Assembly: GCA_965228425.1 (NCBI GenBank)
Contig: OZ245815.1
Coordinates: forward strand, 2,356,001 to 2,420,000
Source of the DNA: JAJFJD01 sp965228425
GTDB taxonomy: Bacteria > Pseudomonadota > Alphaproteobacteria > UBA8366
DNA: 64,000 bases
Reading direction: 5' to 3'
The notes beneath the pieces are model-generated. The model was not told the DNA's origin, searched no databases, and saw only the letters and a list, made by a program, of their open reading frames with translations. Shown piece after piece: positions 33,127 to 42,507 of the stretch. The first letter of the stretch is position 1. Each line of letters begins with the position of its first letter. A program made the translations under genes and the position numbers.

Positions 33127-34518
33127 GTGACCGACGCACCGGAAACCGCCGCCGAAGATCGCGATGATTTGGAGGGCCTATACGGCGCAACCGATGCGCT
33201 TGTGCGTGAGGTTCAGCAGGCGCTGGCGGAGACGAAGGTCGATGTCGTAACCGCGCTCATCGAGCCGCTGCATGCGGCGGACCTGGCCGATCTTTTCGAG
33301 CATCTCACGTCCGACGAGCGAGACATCCTCGTGACTCTCGCCGGCGCCGATCTGGATCCGGAATTCTTTACCCATCTCGACGAAAATGTCCGCGAAGACG
33401 TCATCGAGGTGCTCGATACCGAGCAGCTTGCCGAGGTCGTCAACGAGTTGGAAACGGACGACGCCGTCGATCTGATCGAAAAGCTCGACGAGAGCGATCA
33501 GGAGGAGTTGCTCAACGCCGTCGCCCCGGCCGAACGCATCCTCTACGAGGAAGCGCTCAGTTTTCCGGAGGATAGCGCCGGCCGGCTGATGGACCGGGAA
33601 GCGGCGACCGTGCCGTCCTATTGGAATATCGGCCAGACGATCGACTACATGCGGTCCGATGCCGATCTTCCGTCGAGCTTCTACGACATCTATATCGTCG
33701 GTCCGACCTACCGCCCGGTTGGTCTGGTGCCCGTCAGCCGGCTGTTGCGGACGGAACGGCCGGTGGGTATCGGCGATATCATGGATACCGAGTTGAAGCT
33801 GATCCCGGCAACCATGGATCAGGAAGACGTCGCCTTTCTGTTCCGTCAGTACGGTTTGGTTTCCGCGCCGGTCGTGGATGAAAACGGCCGGCTGGTGGGC
33901 GTGATCACCGTCGACGACGTGGTCGATGTGATCGAGGAAGAGAATCAGGAAGACATGCTGAAACTGGGCGGCGTCAGCGAGGATGATTTTTACGATGCGG
34001 TGATCGACACGACGCGATCCCGCTTTTCCTGGCTGCTCGTCAATCTGGCGACGGCGATCTTGGCGTCGATGGTCATTGCGATGTTTGATGCGGCGATCGA
34101 TAAGGTCGTGGCGCTTGCGGTCCTCATGCCGATCGTTGCCTCAATGGGGGGTAACGCTGGGACGCAGACCCTGACCGTCGCGGTGCGGGCGCTGGCCGTG
34201 AAGGAGCTGACGCCGACGAATGCCATGCGGATCGTCGGCAAGGAGGTTCTGGTCGGCGGTATCAACGGCATCCTGTTCGCGGTCTTGATGGGCTTGATCG
34301 CCTGGTTCTGGTTCGGCAGCGTTCAGATCGGCGGCATCATCGCGGCGGCGATGGTCACCAACTTGCTGGTCGCCGGGTTCGCCGGCACCATGATTCCGCT
34401 TACGTTGGATCGCATGGGGGTAGATCCGGCGGTGGCGTCCAGCGTGGTCCTGACGACGGTGACGGATGTGGTCGGTTTTCTCTCGTTCTTGGGGCTTGCC
34501 GCTTTGATTCTGTTGTAG
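33127..34518 (+). CDS. mgtE: Magnesium transporter MgtE
   Basis: 463 residues from a GTG. An acidic helical N domain (about 20-135) is followed by paired CBS domains (about 140-265; 'MDTELKLIPATMDQEDVAFLFRQYGL' in parts and 'GVITVDDVVDVIEEE') and five membrane spans. The pore signature 'MPIVASMGGNAGTQTLTV' is present. The cytosolic domains close the channel when Mg2+ is high. No Mg-sensing riboswitch can fit in the 11-bp gap after maeB. Confidence 0.93.
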   Translation: MTDAPETAAEDRDDLEGLYGATDALVREVQQALAETKVDVVTALIEPLHAADLADLFEHLTSDERDILVTLAGADLDPEFFTHLDENVREDVIEVLDTEQLAEVVNELETDDAVDLIEKLDESDQEELLNAVAPAERILYEEALSFPEDSAGRLMDREAATVPSYWNIGQTIDYMRSDADLPSSFYDIYIVGPTYRPVGLVPVSRLLRTERPVGIGDIMDTELKLIPATMDQEDVAFLFRQYGLVSAPVVDENGRLVGVITVDDVVDVIEEENQEDMLKLGGVSEDDFYDAVIDTTRSRFSWLLVNLATAILASMVIAMFDAAIDKVVALAVLMPIVASMGGNAGTQTLTVAVRALAVKELTPTNAMRIVGKEVLVGGINGILFAVLMGLIAWFWFGSVQIGGIIAAAMVTNLLVAGFAGTMIPLTLDRMGVDPAVASSVVLTTVTDVVGFLSFLGLAALILL

Positions 34519-34549
34519 TCTGCGGTCGTCGAACAAAGGAGCGCGTCGC

Positions 34550-35722
34550 ATGATTCCCAACGATATTCCGGGCATGGATTTCGGTCTCGGCGAGACCGCC
34601 GACATGATGCGCGATACCGTGCGGAACTTTTCATCGGATGCGATTGCGCCGCGCGCGGGCGAGATCGACGAATCCAATGAATTCCCCCGCGATTTGTGGC
34701 CGAAGCTGGGTGAACTTGGCCTGCTCGGCGTGACCGTCGAGGAGGAATATGGCGGCGCCGGGATGGGCTATACCGAGCATGTCATCGCCATGGAGGAATT
34801 GAGCCGGGCCTCGGCTGCGGTAGGGCTGTCCTACGGCGCGCATTCGAACCTCTGTGTCAATCAGATCCGCCGCAACGGGACGGACGCGCACAAGGCGAAA
34901 TATCTGCCGAAGCTGATCAGCGGCGAGCATGTCGGCGCGCTGGCGATGAGCGAGCCGGGCGCCGGGTCGGATGTCGTGTCGATGCGCACCCGGGCCGAGA
35001 AGAAGGGCGACCGTTATGTCCTGAATGGCCGAAAAATGTGGATCACCAACGGTCCCGATGCCGATGTGCTGGTTGTTTACGCCAAAACCGATCCGGACGC
35101 GGGCAAGCGCGGGATCAGCGCCTTTTTGATCGAGAAGGGGATGAAGGGATTCACCACCGCCCAGAAGCTGGACAAATTGGGTATGCGGGGCTCGAACACA
35201 TGCGAGTTGGTCTTCGATGACTGCGACGTCCCTGTGGAAAACCTGTTTGGCGGCGAGGGTAAAGGCGTGAACGTGCTGATGAGCGGCCTCGATTACGAGC
35301 GGCTCGTCTTGGCCGGCGGACCGCTCGGAATCATGCAGGCCTGCCTCGACGTGGTTGTGCCCTATGTTCACGAACGGGAGCAGTTCGGTCAGCCGATCGG
35401 CTCGTTTCAGATGATCCAGGGCAAGCTAGCCGACATGTACACCACCATGAACGCGGCGAAATCCTACGTGTATATGGTGGCGCAGGCCTGCGATCGCGGC
35501 GATGTCACGCGCAAGGACGCTGCCGGGGTCATTTTATACGCGGCCGAAAAGGCAACGTGGATGGCGTTGGAGGCAATTCAATGCCTCGGCGGCAACGGCT
35601 ACATCAACGAGTATCCGACCGGCCGGTTGCTGCGGGACGCGAAGCTGTATGAAATCGGTGCGGGCACGTCGGAAATCCGGCGCATGTTGATCGGCCGCGA
35701 GTTGTTCGAAGAAACTGCATAA
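34550..35722 (+). CDS. ivd: Isovaleryl-CoA dehydrogenase
   Basis: 390 residues of the acyl-CoA dehydrogenase family. FAD-binding 'GALAMSEPGAGSDVVSM' and 'YVLNGRKMWITNG' are present. The catalytic Glu250 sits in 'SGLDYERLVLAGG', the internal position used by isovaleryl-CoA dehydrogenases instead of the C-terminal Glu of short-chain enzymes. It oxidises isovaleryl-CoA to 3-methylcrotonyl-CoA, the substrate of the carboxylase encoded at 39296 and 44216. It opens the leucine-catabolic cluster. Confidence 0.92.
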   Translation: MIPNDIPGMDFGLGETADMMRDTVRNFSSDAIAPRAGEIDESNEFPRDLWPKLGELGLLGVTVEEEYGGAGMGYTEHVIAMEELSRASAAVGLSYGAHSNLCVNQIRRNGTDAHKAKYLPKLISGEHVGALAMSEPGAGSDVVSMRTRAEKKGDRYVLNGRKMWITNGPDADVLVVYAKTDPDAGKRGISAFLIEKGMKGFTTAQKLDKLGMRGSNTCELVFDDCDVPVENLFGGEGKGVNVLMSGLDYERLVLAGGPLGIMQACLDVVVPYVHEREQFGQPIGSFQMIQGKLADMYTTMNAAKSYVYMVAQACDRGDVTRKDAAGVILYAAEKATWMALEAIQCLGGNGYINEYPTGRLLRDAKLYEIGAGTSEIRRMLIGRELFEETA

Positions 35723-35741
35723 CGAGGAGTTTGAAAAAGGG

Positions 35742-36407
35742 ATGCCAACGGTACTGATCACCGGCGCGAGCAGAGGGCTTGGACGGGAATTCGTCCGGCA
35801 ATATGAAGAAGCCGGATGGCGGGTTATCGCGACCTGCCGCGACCCGGCGGGAACCGATCTTACCTGCGAGTGCCATGCATTGGACGTTACCGACCCGGAA
35901 AGCGTCGATGCCGTTGGTGCGGCGCTGAGCGGCGAGGCGATCGACATCTTGATCAACAATGCCGGTATCTACGGTCCGCGAGACTATGGCCCCGGTTCGA
36001 TCCCGTATGACGAATGGGAAAGCGTGTTGCGGACGAACGTGCTGGCGCCGATGCGCGTGGCGGCGGCGTTGATGGCCCCGGTCGCCCGCTCGGAACGGAA
36101 GTTGATGGTGTTCCTCAGCAGCATCATGGGCAGTATCGGCGGCGGTGGTGGCGGCGGACAATACATCTACCGGTCGTCCAAAGCAGCGCTCAATGCCGCG
36201 GTTTCGGCGTTCGCGAGAGATGTCCGATCGTCCGATATTGGATGTCTCTTGATTCATCCCGGTTGGGTTCAAACCGATATGGGAGGACCAAGCGCGGCGA
36301 TCGACGCGGGAACCAGCGTCACCGGCATGCGGCAGGTCATCGAGGATTGGTCGATCAGCGAGACCGGTGCCTTCCTGGACTATGCAGGCGAGCCAATTCC
36401 CTGGTGA
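35742..36407 (+). CDS. Short-chain dehydrogenase/reductase
   Basis: 221 residues. The cofactor motif 'TGASRGLGREF' lies at 7-17 and 'INNAGIYG' near 70. The catalytic pair is in 'YIYRSSKAALN' (Tyr-x3-Lys) after 'FLSSIMGS'. A run of seven glycines precedes the catalytic Tyr, an unusual flexible insert. It resembles the C-factor-like SDRs; substrate unknown. It follows ivd by 19 bp, so it shares that operon. Confidence 0.8.
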   Translation: MPTVLITGASRGLGREFVRQYEEAGWRVIATCRDPAGTDLTCECHALDVTDPESVDAVGAALSGEAIDILINNAGIYGPRDYGPGSIPYDEWESVLRTNVLAPMRVAAALMAPVARSERKLMVFLSSIMGSIGGGGGGGQYIYRSSKAALNAAVSAFARDVRSSDIGCLLIHPGWVQTDMGGPSAAIDAGTSVTGMRQVIEDWSISETGAFLDYAGEPIPW

Positions 36408-36514
36408 TGGCCACGAATCAGAAACCGAATTTGAGCGGCGCGGTACCGGTATCGAATCGGCCGGTTTGGCTGGGTCCAGTAATTTCGCGCCGGGCGGCGT
36501 AGGGCGGCGCGACG

Positions 36515-38428
36515 ATGTCCGGGATCGCTGGTTTCGTCGATACGAGACTGAACCTGTCGGAAGCAGGGCTGACCGGCGTGATCGACCGCATGACGATCCA
36601 ATTGCTCCATCGCGGACCCGATGACGGCGGCGCGGTTGTCGATGCGTCAATGGGCCTCGCGTTGGGATGTCGGCGGTTGGCGATCCAGGACCGCAGCAAG
36701 AACGGCCGGCAACCGATGGAGTCGGCCAATCGGCGCTATCTCATCGCATTCGATGGCGCAATCTACAATTTTCGGGAATTGCGGAAAGAACTCCAGTCGA
36801 GCGGCATGCGAGGATGGCGCGGGACGTCGGACACCGAGGTGCTTTTGTTCGCGATTTCCCGGATTGGGGTGGCCGGCGCTTTGGATCGAAGCGATGGTGT
36901 GTATGCCTTTGCCCTTTGGGATCGTCAGGCGAAACGGCTTCATCTCGTACGGGACCGGCTGGGCGAAAAGCCACTCTACTACGGTTGGTGCGGCACTGCG
37001 TTTCTCTTCGCCTCCGAACTAAAGGCCTTGGTCGCGCATCCGTCGTGGCGAGGCGCGGTCAATCGTCAGGCGGCCGCCGCGTATATGCAATTCGGCTATG
37101 TCCCGGCGCCGCTAACGATCTACCACGGTATTCAAAAACTGCCGCCCGCGCATTGGCTCACGTTGGACCTCGACGGGTTGAAGCCGGGCGTATTGCCGGT
37201 GCCGCGGCGATATTGGAACCAGCGTGCTCTCATCGAGCACGCCGTGGAGACGCCCTATGACGGCGATATCGACGGGGCCGTCGAGCGGCTCGACCAGATA
37301 CTCGGCAGGTCGTTGGAGCGGCGTTTGGCGGCGGATGTCGAGGTCGGGATGCATTTGTCCGGATCGGTTGCTTCCCATGCGATTGCCGCGATGGCGTCGG
37401 AGACCGCCGCGGAGCCGATCAGAACCTTCTCGATCGGGTATGACGACCGAGACCGGCGCGCGGTCGACCAAGCAAGTACGGTCGCGCGTTGGCTTGGGAC
37501 CGAACACACGACACTGGAAATGCCCAAGGCGGCGCCGATGAGGGCAATCGATCGTCTGCCGAGGATTTTCGACGAACCTTTCGCCGGACGGACCCAATTG
37601 CAGGCGGTTTTCCTCGCCGAAGCCCTGCGGGAGCATACCAGCGCCGTGATCACCGGTATCGGCGGCGAAGCGCTGTTCGGAGGCGGCCCCCGCCGCCGGG
37701 CGGCGCAAAATCATTGGCAGCATATTCGGGACAAATCGTTGCGGCGGAGCCTTGCGGCATTTGCGCTGCGATGGTGTCCGTTCCGTGCTCTCAACAGCCT
37801 GTCCTCTGCCGGTGACCGGCTTTTTGAGATGCTCTCGAAATCCGCCGGCCCGACGCCGGAATTCCTGCTGGCGCGGTATCGGACGTTCTGGCAGGGCATC
37901 GATAATCCGATGCATCGGTTCGACTTCATGCCGGATGACGATGCGACGTCCTGGGTGCCCTCGACACCGTCCTCCGCACGATTGTTGAATGCGGACGTGT
38001 CGACGACCTTGCCGAACGACAGCCTGGTCGCTCTGGATCGCACCAGCATGGCGATGGGCGTTCAAATGCGCGCGCCTATGCTGAACCGGGAACTTGTCGA
38101 ATTTGTCCTGTCGCTACCGACCACCGAGAGCGGCGGCAAGGACATGGCCGAGCGTGCACTGATGCAATTGGCGGAACACCATGCCGGCGGTGATTTGGAG
38201 ATCGCCGACATCGCGGATAGCGGCCCGCCGCTGGCCGATTGGCTGCGCGGGCCGCTTGTCGACTGGGCTGACGATCTGCTGTCCCCGGCGCTGTTGAAAG
38301 AGGACGACCTTCTCCGGGCCGATCCGATCCTGACAGCATGGCGCCAGCATCGCGACGGTACGGCCGACCGAAGCGGCGATCTTTGGACCGTGCTGATGTT
38401 TCAGGCCTGGCGGGCGGAATGGCTTTGA
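36515..38428 (+). CDS. Asparagine synthetase (AsnB)-like protein with degenerate active sites
   Basis: 637 residues with AsnB two-domain architecture. The class II glutaminase half should start Met-Cys-Gly, because Cys becomes the N-terminal nucleophile; here it reads 'MSGIAGF', so that Cys is Ser. In the synthetase half the ATP-pyrophosphatase loop SGGxDS reads 'SGSVAS' (282-287). The later SGDGGDELFGG reads 'TGIGGEALFGG' (380-390), losing acidic residues. Scaffold motifs such as 'RDRLGEKPLYY' and 'LFASELKAL' are kept. It is probably not a working asparagine synthetase. Its stop overlaps the next gene (TGATG). Confidence 0.85.
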   Translation: MSGIAGFVDTRLNLSEAGLTGVIDRMTIQLLHRGPDDGGAVVDASMGLALGCRRLAIQDRSKNGRQPMESANRRYLIAFDGAIYNFRELRKELQSSGMRGWRGTSDTEVLLFAISRIGVAGALDRSDGVYAFALWDRQAKRLHLVRDRLGEKPLYYGWCGTAFLFASELKALVAHPSWRGAVNRQAAAAYMQFGYVPAPLTIYHGIQKLPPAHWLTLDLDGLKPGVLPVPRRYWNQRALIEHAVETPYDGDIDGAVERLDQILGRSLERRLAADVEVGMHLSGSVASHAIAAMASETAAEPIRTFSIGYDDRDRRAVDQASTVARWLGTEHTTLEMPKAAPMRAIDRLPRIFDEPFAGRTQLQAVFLAEALREHTSAVITGIGGEALFGGGPRRRAAQNHWQHIRDKSLRRSLAAFALRWCPFRALNSLSSAGDRLFEMLSKSAGPTPEFLLARYRTFWQGIDNPMHRFDFMPDDDATSWVPSTPSSARLLNADVSTTLPNDSLVALDRTSMAMGVQMRAPMLNRELVEFVLSLPTTESGGKDMAERALMQLAEHHAGGDLEIADIADSGPPLADWLRGPLVDWADDLLSPALLKEDDLLRADPILTAWRQHRDGTADRSGDLWTVLMFQAWRAEWL

Positions 38429-39291
38429 TGGCGAGGACCTTGGTCGTCGCCGTCCTCGCCGGTGTCGTGGCCTGCCTCGGAGTTTGGGCGAGCATCATCG
38501 AGCCGGACATGCTGCGGGTGCGCCATGTCGAGGTTGCCTCCGCGGCTTGGCCAACGTCGATGCCGCCGCTGAAGGTTGCCGTCATCGCCGACTTGCACGC
38601 CGGCGCGCCGCATATCGACGTAACCAAACTGGACGAGGTGGTGGCGGCCGCCAACGAAATGCAGCCGGATGTGATCATTCTGCTGGGTGACTATGTCGTA
38701 CAAGGGGTCCTGTTCGGCAGCTTCGTTTCGCCTGAAATCGTCGCAGAGCGGTTATCTCGGTTGCGCGCGAAACGTGGCGTCTTCGCCGTATTGGGCAACC
38801 ACGACTGGTGGCTCGATGGACCGCGCGTTACCCGCGCGTTGCAGGCGAATGGGATGACCGTACTCGAGAATGAGGCGGCGCCGCTCGCGGTGCCGGGGGG
38901 GCTACTCTGGATCGCCGGGATTGCCGACGACACGACCCGGACGCCGGAGGTCGTGCGGACGGTCGCGCCGCTGCCGATTGGCGAACCAATTCTGTTGATC
39001 ACCCATGACCCCGCCGTCTTCGAGGATGTGACGGACCGAGTCATGCTCACACTGGCTGGGCATACCCACGGCGGTCAGGTATATCTTCCGGGAATTGGGC
39101 CCCTGATCGTGCCCGGCCGCGCGCCACGCCGTCACGCCTATGGGCTGATACGCGAGAAGGGTCGAACGATGTTTGTCACCGCCGGGGTCGGAAGCAGTAT
39201 TATACCCGTGCGTTTCAATATGCCGCCGGAGATCGTGTCCCTCACGATCAAATCCCGATTTGCGCCGGCGCAGGACACTAAAGGTCGGTAG
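38428..39291 (+). CDS. Membrane-anchored calcineurin-like metallophosphoesterase
   Basis: 287 residues from the ATG at 38428, overlapping the previous stop; 38419 is an alternative. One N-terminal membrane span (MARTLVVAVLAGVVACLGVW) anchors the protein. The metal-binding motifs 'IADLHAG', 'LLGDYV', 'LGNHDWW' and 'AGHTHGGQ' are complete. The layout is that of YkuE-type phosphoesterases, some of which act on UDP-2,3-diacylglucosamine or lipids. Its role within a leucine-catabolic cluster is unclear. Confidence 0.85.
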   Translation: MARTLVVAVLAGVVACLGVWASIIEPDMLRVRHVEVASAAWPTSMPPLKVAVIADLHAGAPHIDVTKLDEVVAAANEMQPDVIILLGDYVVQGVLFGSFVSPEIVAERLSRLRAKRGVFAVLGNHDWWLDGPRVTRALQANGMTVLENEAAPLAVPGGLLWIAGIADDTTRTPEVVRTVAPLPIGEPILLITHDPAVFEDVTDRVMLTLAGHTHGGQVYLPGIGPLIVPGRAPRRHAYGLIREKGRTMFVTAGVGSSIIPVRFNMPPEIVSLTIKSRFAPAQDTKGR

Positions 39292-39295
39292 GTCC

Positions 39296-40903
39296 GTGGC
39301 TGTAATCGCGACATCCCTCGATACCAATGCAGACGCGTTCCGGCAGAATGCCGACGCGATGAAAGGCGCACTCGACGATCTGCGCGAGACGATGGCGGTG
39401 GTGGTGCAGGGCGGCGGCGATACGGCGCGGGACCGTCATCTCTCGCGCGGGAAACTTCTTGTGCGGGACCGGATCGACCGGCTGGTCGATCCCGGCGCGC
39501 CCTTCCTCGAACTGTCACCACTCGCGGCGCATGGCATGTATGACGACCGGATCGCGGCGGCGGGGATCGTCACCGGGATCGGCCGGGTCTCGGGCGTCGA
39601 ATGCGTGATCGTGGCGAACGATGCGACCGTCAAGGGTGGCACGTATTATCCCGTCACCGTGAAGAAGCATTTGCGGGCGCAGGAGATCGCGCTGCAGAAC
39701 CGATTGCCCTGCATCTATTTAGTCGATTCCGGCGGTGCCAATCTGCCGAACCAGGACGAGGTCTTTCCCGACCGTGACCATTTCGGCCGCATCTTCTACA
39801 ACCAGGCCACCATGTCGGCGCAAGGCATTCCGCAGATCGCCGCCGTAATGGGATCCTGCACCGCCGGTGGCGCCTATGTTCCGGCCATGTCCGACGAATC
39901 GATCATCGTAAAGGAACAGGGGACGATCTTTCTCGGCGGGCCCGCGTTGGTGAAGGCCGCGACCGGGGAGGAGACGAGCGCGGAGGAGTTGGGCGGCGCG
40001 GACGTGCATTCCCGGACATCCGGCGTCACCGATCACTATGCCGAGGATGACGATCATGCTTTGGCGATTTGCCGGCGTATCGTGGGCAACCTGAACTGGC
40101 GCAAACCGGTATCGCTGCGGGTGACGGAGCCGGTGGCGCCAATCTGCGATCCGGAAGAACTCTACGGCGTCGTACCGGCGGATATCCGCAAGCCGTATGA
40201 TGTGCGCGAGATCATCGCCCGGATCGTGGACGGCAGCGACTTCGACGAGTTCAAGCAGCTCTACGGCGCGACGTTGGTCTGCGGTTTTGCCCGGCTTCAT
40301 GGCTATCCCGTGGGCATCATCGCGAATAACGGGATCTTGTTTTCCGAATCCGCGCTCAAGGGCGCGCATTTCATCGAGTTATGCTGCCAACGCGGCATAC
40401 CGCTGATCTTCCTGCAGAACATTTCCGGCTTCATGGTCGGCAAGAAATACGAGGCAGGCGGCATCGCCAAGGACGGGGCCAAGCTGGTGATGGCGGTGGC
40501 CTGCGCGAACGTGCCGAAATTGACCGTGATCATCGGCGGGTCTTATGGCGCCGGGAATTATGCCATGTGCGGCCGGGCGTATTCGCCGCGGTTTTTGTGG
40601 ATGTGGCCGAACGCGCGCATATCGGTCATGGGCGGTGGGCAAGCTGCGAACGTTTTGGCGCAGGTGCGGCGCGACGGGCTGGAGCGCAGTGGCGAAACTT
40701 GGAGCGAGGACGACGAGGACGCCTTCAAGAAGCCGATCCTCGAGCAATACGAGCGACAGGGGCATCCGTATTACGCGAGCGCCCGGTTATGGGACGACGG
40801 GGTTATCGATCCTGCCGAGACACGCAGCTATCTCGGCCTTGGGTTATCAGCGGCGTTGAATGCGCCGATCGAAGAAACGCGGTTTGGTGTATTCAGGATG
40901 TAG
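39296..40903 (+). CDS. mccB: 3-Methylcrotonyl-CoA carboxylase, beta (carboxyltransferase) subunit
   Basis: 535 residues from the GTG at 39296 ('MAVIATSLDTNADAF'), the usual MccB length; an in-frame ATG far upstream overlaps the phosphoesterase gene. The carboxyltransferase motifs are 'SRGKLLVRDRIDRLVDPG', 'GSCTAGGAYVPAMSDE' and 'GGSYGAGNYAMCGRAY'. The last is characteristic of MccB rather than PccB. It partners with the biotin subunit at 44216 in carboxylating 3-methylcrotonyl-CoA to 3-methylglutaconyl-CoA. Confidence 0.93.
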   Translation: MAVIATSLDTNADAFRQNADAMKGALDDLRETMAVVVQGGGDTARDRHLSRGKLLVRDRIDRLVDPGAPFLELSPLAAHGMYDDRIAAAGIVTGIGRVSGVECVIVANDATVKGGTYYPVTVKKHLRAQEIALQNRLPCIYLVDSGGANLPNQDEVFPDRDHFGRIFYNQATMSAQGIPQIAAVMGSCTAGGAYVPAMSDESIIVKEQGTIFLGGPALVKAATGEETSAEELGGADVHSRTSGVTDHYAEDDDHALAICRRIVGNLNWRKPVSLRVTEPVAPICDPEELYGVVPADIRKPYDVREIIARIVDGSDFDEFKQLYGATLVCGFARLHGYPVGIIANNGILFSESALKGAHFIELCCQRGIPLIFLQNISGFMVGKKYEAGGIAKDGAKLVMAVACANVPKLTVIIGGSYGAGNYAMCGRAYSPRFLWMWPNARISVMGGGQAANVLAQVRRDGLERSGETWSEDDEDAFKKPILEQYERQGHPYYASARLWDDGVIDPAETRSYLGLGLSAALNAPIEETRFGVFRM

Positions 40904-40908
40904 AGGGA

Positions 40909-41706
40909 ATGACGGGGAAGACAGTACTCATGGAAATCGACGGGCGTGGCGTGGCGACGGTGACGCTCAACCGGCCCGATGTGCACAATTGCTTCAACGC
41001 CGATGTGGTCACCGGCCTGCGGGAAAGTTTCGACGACCTCGCCGGTCGCGACGACCTGCGTGCGGTGGTGTTGCAGGCCGGCGGCAAGAGTTTCTGCGCC
41101 GGGGTCGATCTCAATTGGATGAAGGAAATCGGTACCTTTACGGAAGCGGAGAACGTCGCCGATGCCAAACGCATGGCGGGGATGTTCGACAAGCTGAACA
41201 CCTTGCCGGTTCCCACGATCGCCAAGGTGCAAGGCTCCGCCTTTGCCGGCGGTTTGGGCCTGATCGCGGCCTGCGATATCGCCGTGGCTGCGGACCATGC
41301 CAAATTCGCCGTGACCGAAGTCCGGCTCGGTTTGATCGCCGCGGCGATCAGCCCGTATCTCATCGCGGCGATCGGCGCGGGGCCGGCGCGGCGCTACTTC
41401 CAGACCGCGGAACGGTTCGATGCGGCCGAGGCCAAACGGATCGGCTTGTTGCATGACGCCGTATCCGCCGACGCGCTGGATGGTGCGGTTGACGGCATCA
41501 TCGCGAACATCCTCAAGAATGCCCCGGCGTCGTTGCGGGCCTGCAAGACCCTGATCCGTGAATGCGCGGGCCCGATCACCGAGGACATCCAGGACGACAC
41601 CGCATCGCGTATCGCGGCGGTCCGCGCGACCCCCGAAGGACAGGAGGGCATTTCCGCCTTCTTCGAAAAACGGCAACCGGCCTGGATGGCCGGGAAGGAG
41701 GGCTGA
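40909..41706 (+). CDS. Enoyl-CoA hydratase/isomerase family protein (crotonase 1 of 3)
   Basis: 265 residues. Crotonase motifs are 'GKSFCAGVDLNWMKEIG' (first oxyanion-hole segment), 'VQGSAFAGGLGLIAACDIAVAAD' (in parts) and 'FAVTEVRLGLIAAAISPY' with the candidate catalytic Glu. Directly after mccB, it is the best candidate for the 3-methylglutaconyl-CoA hydratase of leucine breakdown (LiuC). It starts 5 bases after the mccB stop. Confidence 0.85.
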   Translation: MTGKTVLMEIDGRGVATVTLNRPDVHNCFNADVVTGLRESFDDLAGRDDLRAVVLQAGGKSFCAGVDLNWMKEIGTFTEAENVADAKRMAGMFDKLNTLPVPTIAKVQGSAFAGGLGLIAACDIAVAADHAKFAVTEVRLGLIAAAISPYLIAAIGAGPARRYFQTAERFDAAEAKRIGLLHDAVSADALDGAVDGIIANILKNAPASLRACKTLIRECAGPITEDIQDDTASRIAAVRATPEGQEGISAFFEKRQPAWMAGKEG

Positions 41707-41709
41707 GCG

Positions 41710-42507
41710 ATGGCAGACCCTGTTGTTCTGTGTGAAACGGATGCCCGTGGCGTGGCGACGGTCACGTTCAACCGGCCCGAGGTCAACAACGCCTACAATT
41801 CGGACGTCGTCAACAGCCTGATCGACATCGCGGGCAAGCTGGCGGCGGATGACTCGGTTCGTCTCGTGGTGCTGCGCGGCAACGGGCGGCATTTCCAGGC
41901 GGGCGCGGACCTGAAGTGGCTGAAACAGGTCTCGACGATGACACCGGAGGAAAATCTCGAAATCTCCCGGCGGACGACCAATGCGATCCGGTGGCTCAAC
42001 GAGTTCCCGAAGCCGACGATGGCGCTGGTGCATGGCGGTTGTTTCGGCGGCGGTACCGGAATCATCGCGTCCTGCGATGTCGTGATCGCGTCGGAAGACG
42101 CAATCTTCGCGATCACCGAAGCGCGGTGGGGCGTCATGGCGGGGCCGGCGTTCCCGCAACTCAACGCGCGGATGAAGCAGAATTTCGTGCGGCGGTACTC
42201 GCTGACCTGCGAACGGTTCGGCCCGCATCAGGCCTATGAGATGGGGCTGGTGAATACCGTTTGTCCGGTCGGGGCGCTGGATGCGACAGCGGCCCCGTTG
42301 ATCGACGCCATCCTGTCGGGCGGTCCGGCGGCGTTGCGCGAAACGAAGAAGCTGATCAAAGACATTGCAGGTATCGCCATACCGGACGATCGGGCGGAAG
42401 AATTGGCGCTTGAGCATTCGTTGAAGCGGCAGTCGGACGAGGCGGACGAAGGCCTCCGCAGCTTTATCGAAAAACGAAACCCCAGTTGGTATCCGGGACA
42501 AGCATGA
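41710..42507 (+). CDS. Enoyl-CoA hydratase/isomerase family protein (crotonase 2 of 3)
   Basis: 265 residues, the same length as its two neighbours. It has 'GRHFQAGADLKWLKQV', 'VHGGCFGGGTGIIASCDVVIA' (in parts) and 'ITEARWGVMAGPAFPQL'. Trp and Pro in the last segment, where hydratases carry Gly and a second Glu, suggest altered chemistry. It may be an isomerase or hydratase for another branched acyl-CoA. The stop overlaps crotonase 3 (ATGA). Confidence 0.82.
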   Translation: MADPVVLCETDARGVATVTFNRPEVNNAYNSDVVNSLIDIAGKLAADDSVRLVVLRGNGRHFQAGADLKWLKQVSTMTPEENLEISRRTTNAIRWLNEFPKPTMALVHGGCFGGGTGIIASCDVVIASEDAIFAITEARWGVMAGPAFPQLNARMKQNFVRRYSLTCERFGPHQAYEMGLVNTVCPVGALDATAAPLIDAILSGGPAALRETKKLIKDIAGIAIPDDRAEELALEHSLKRQSDEADEGLRSFIEKRNPSWYPGQA

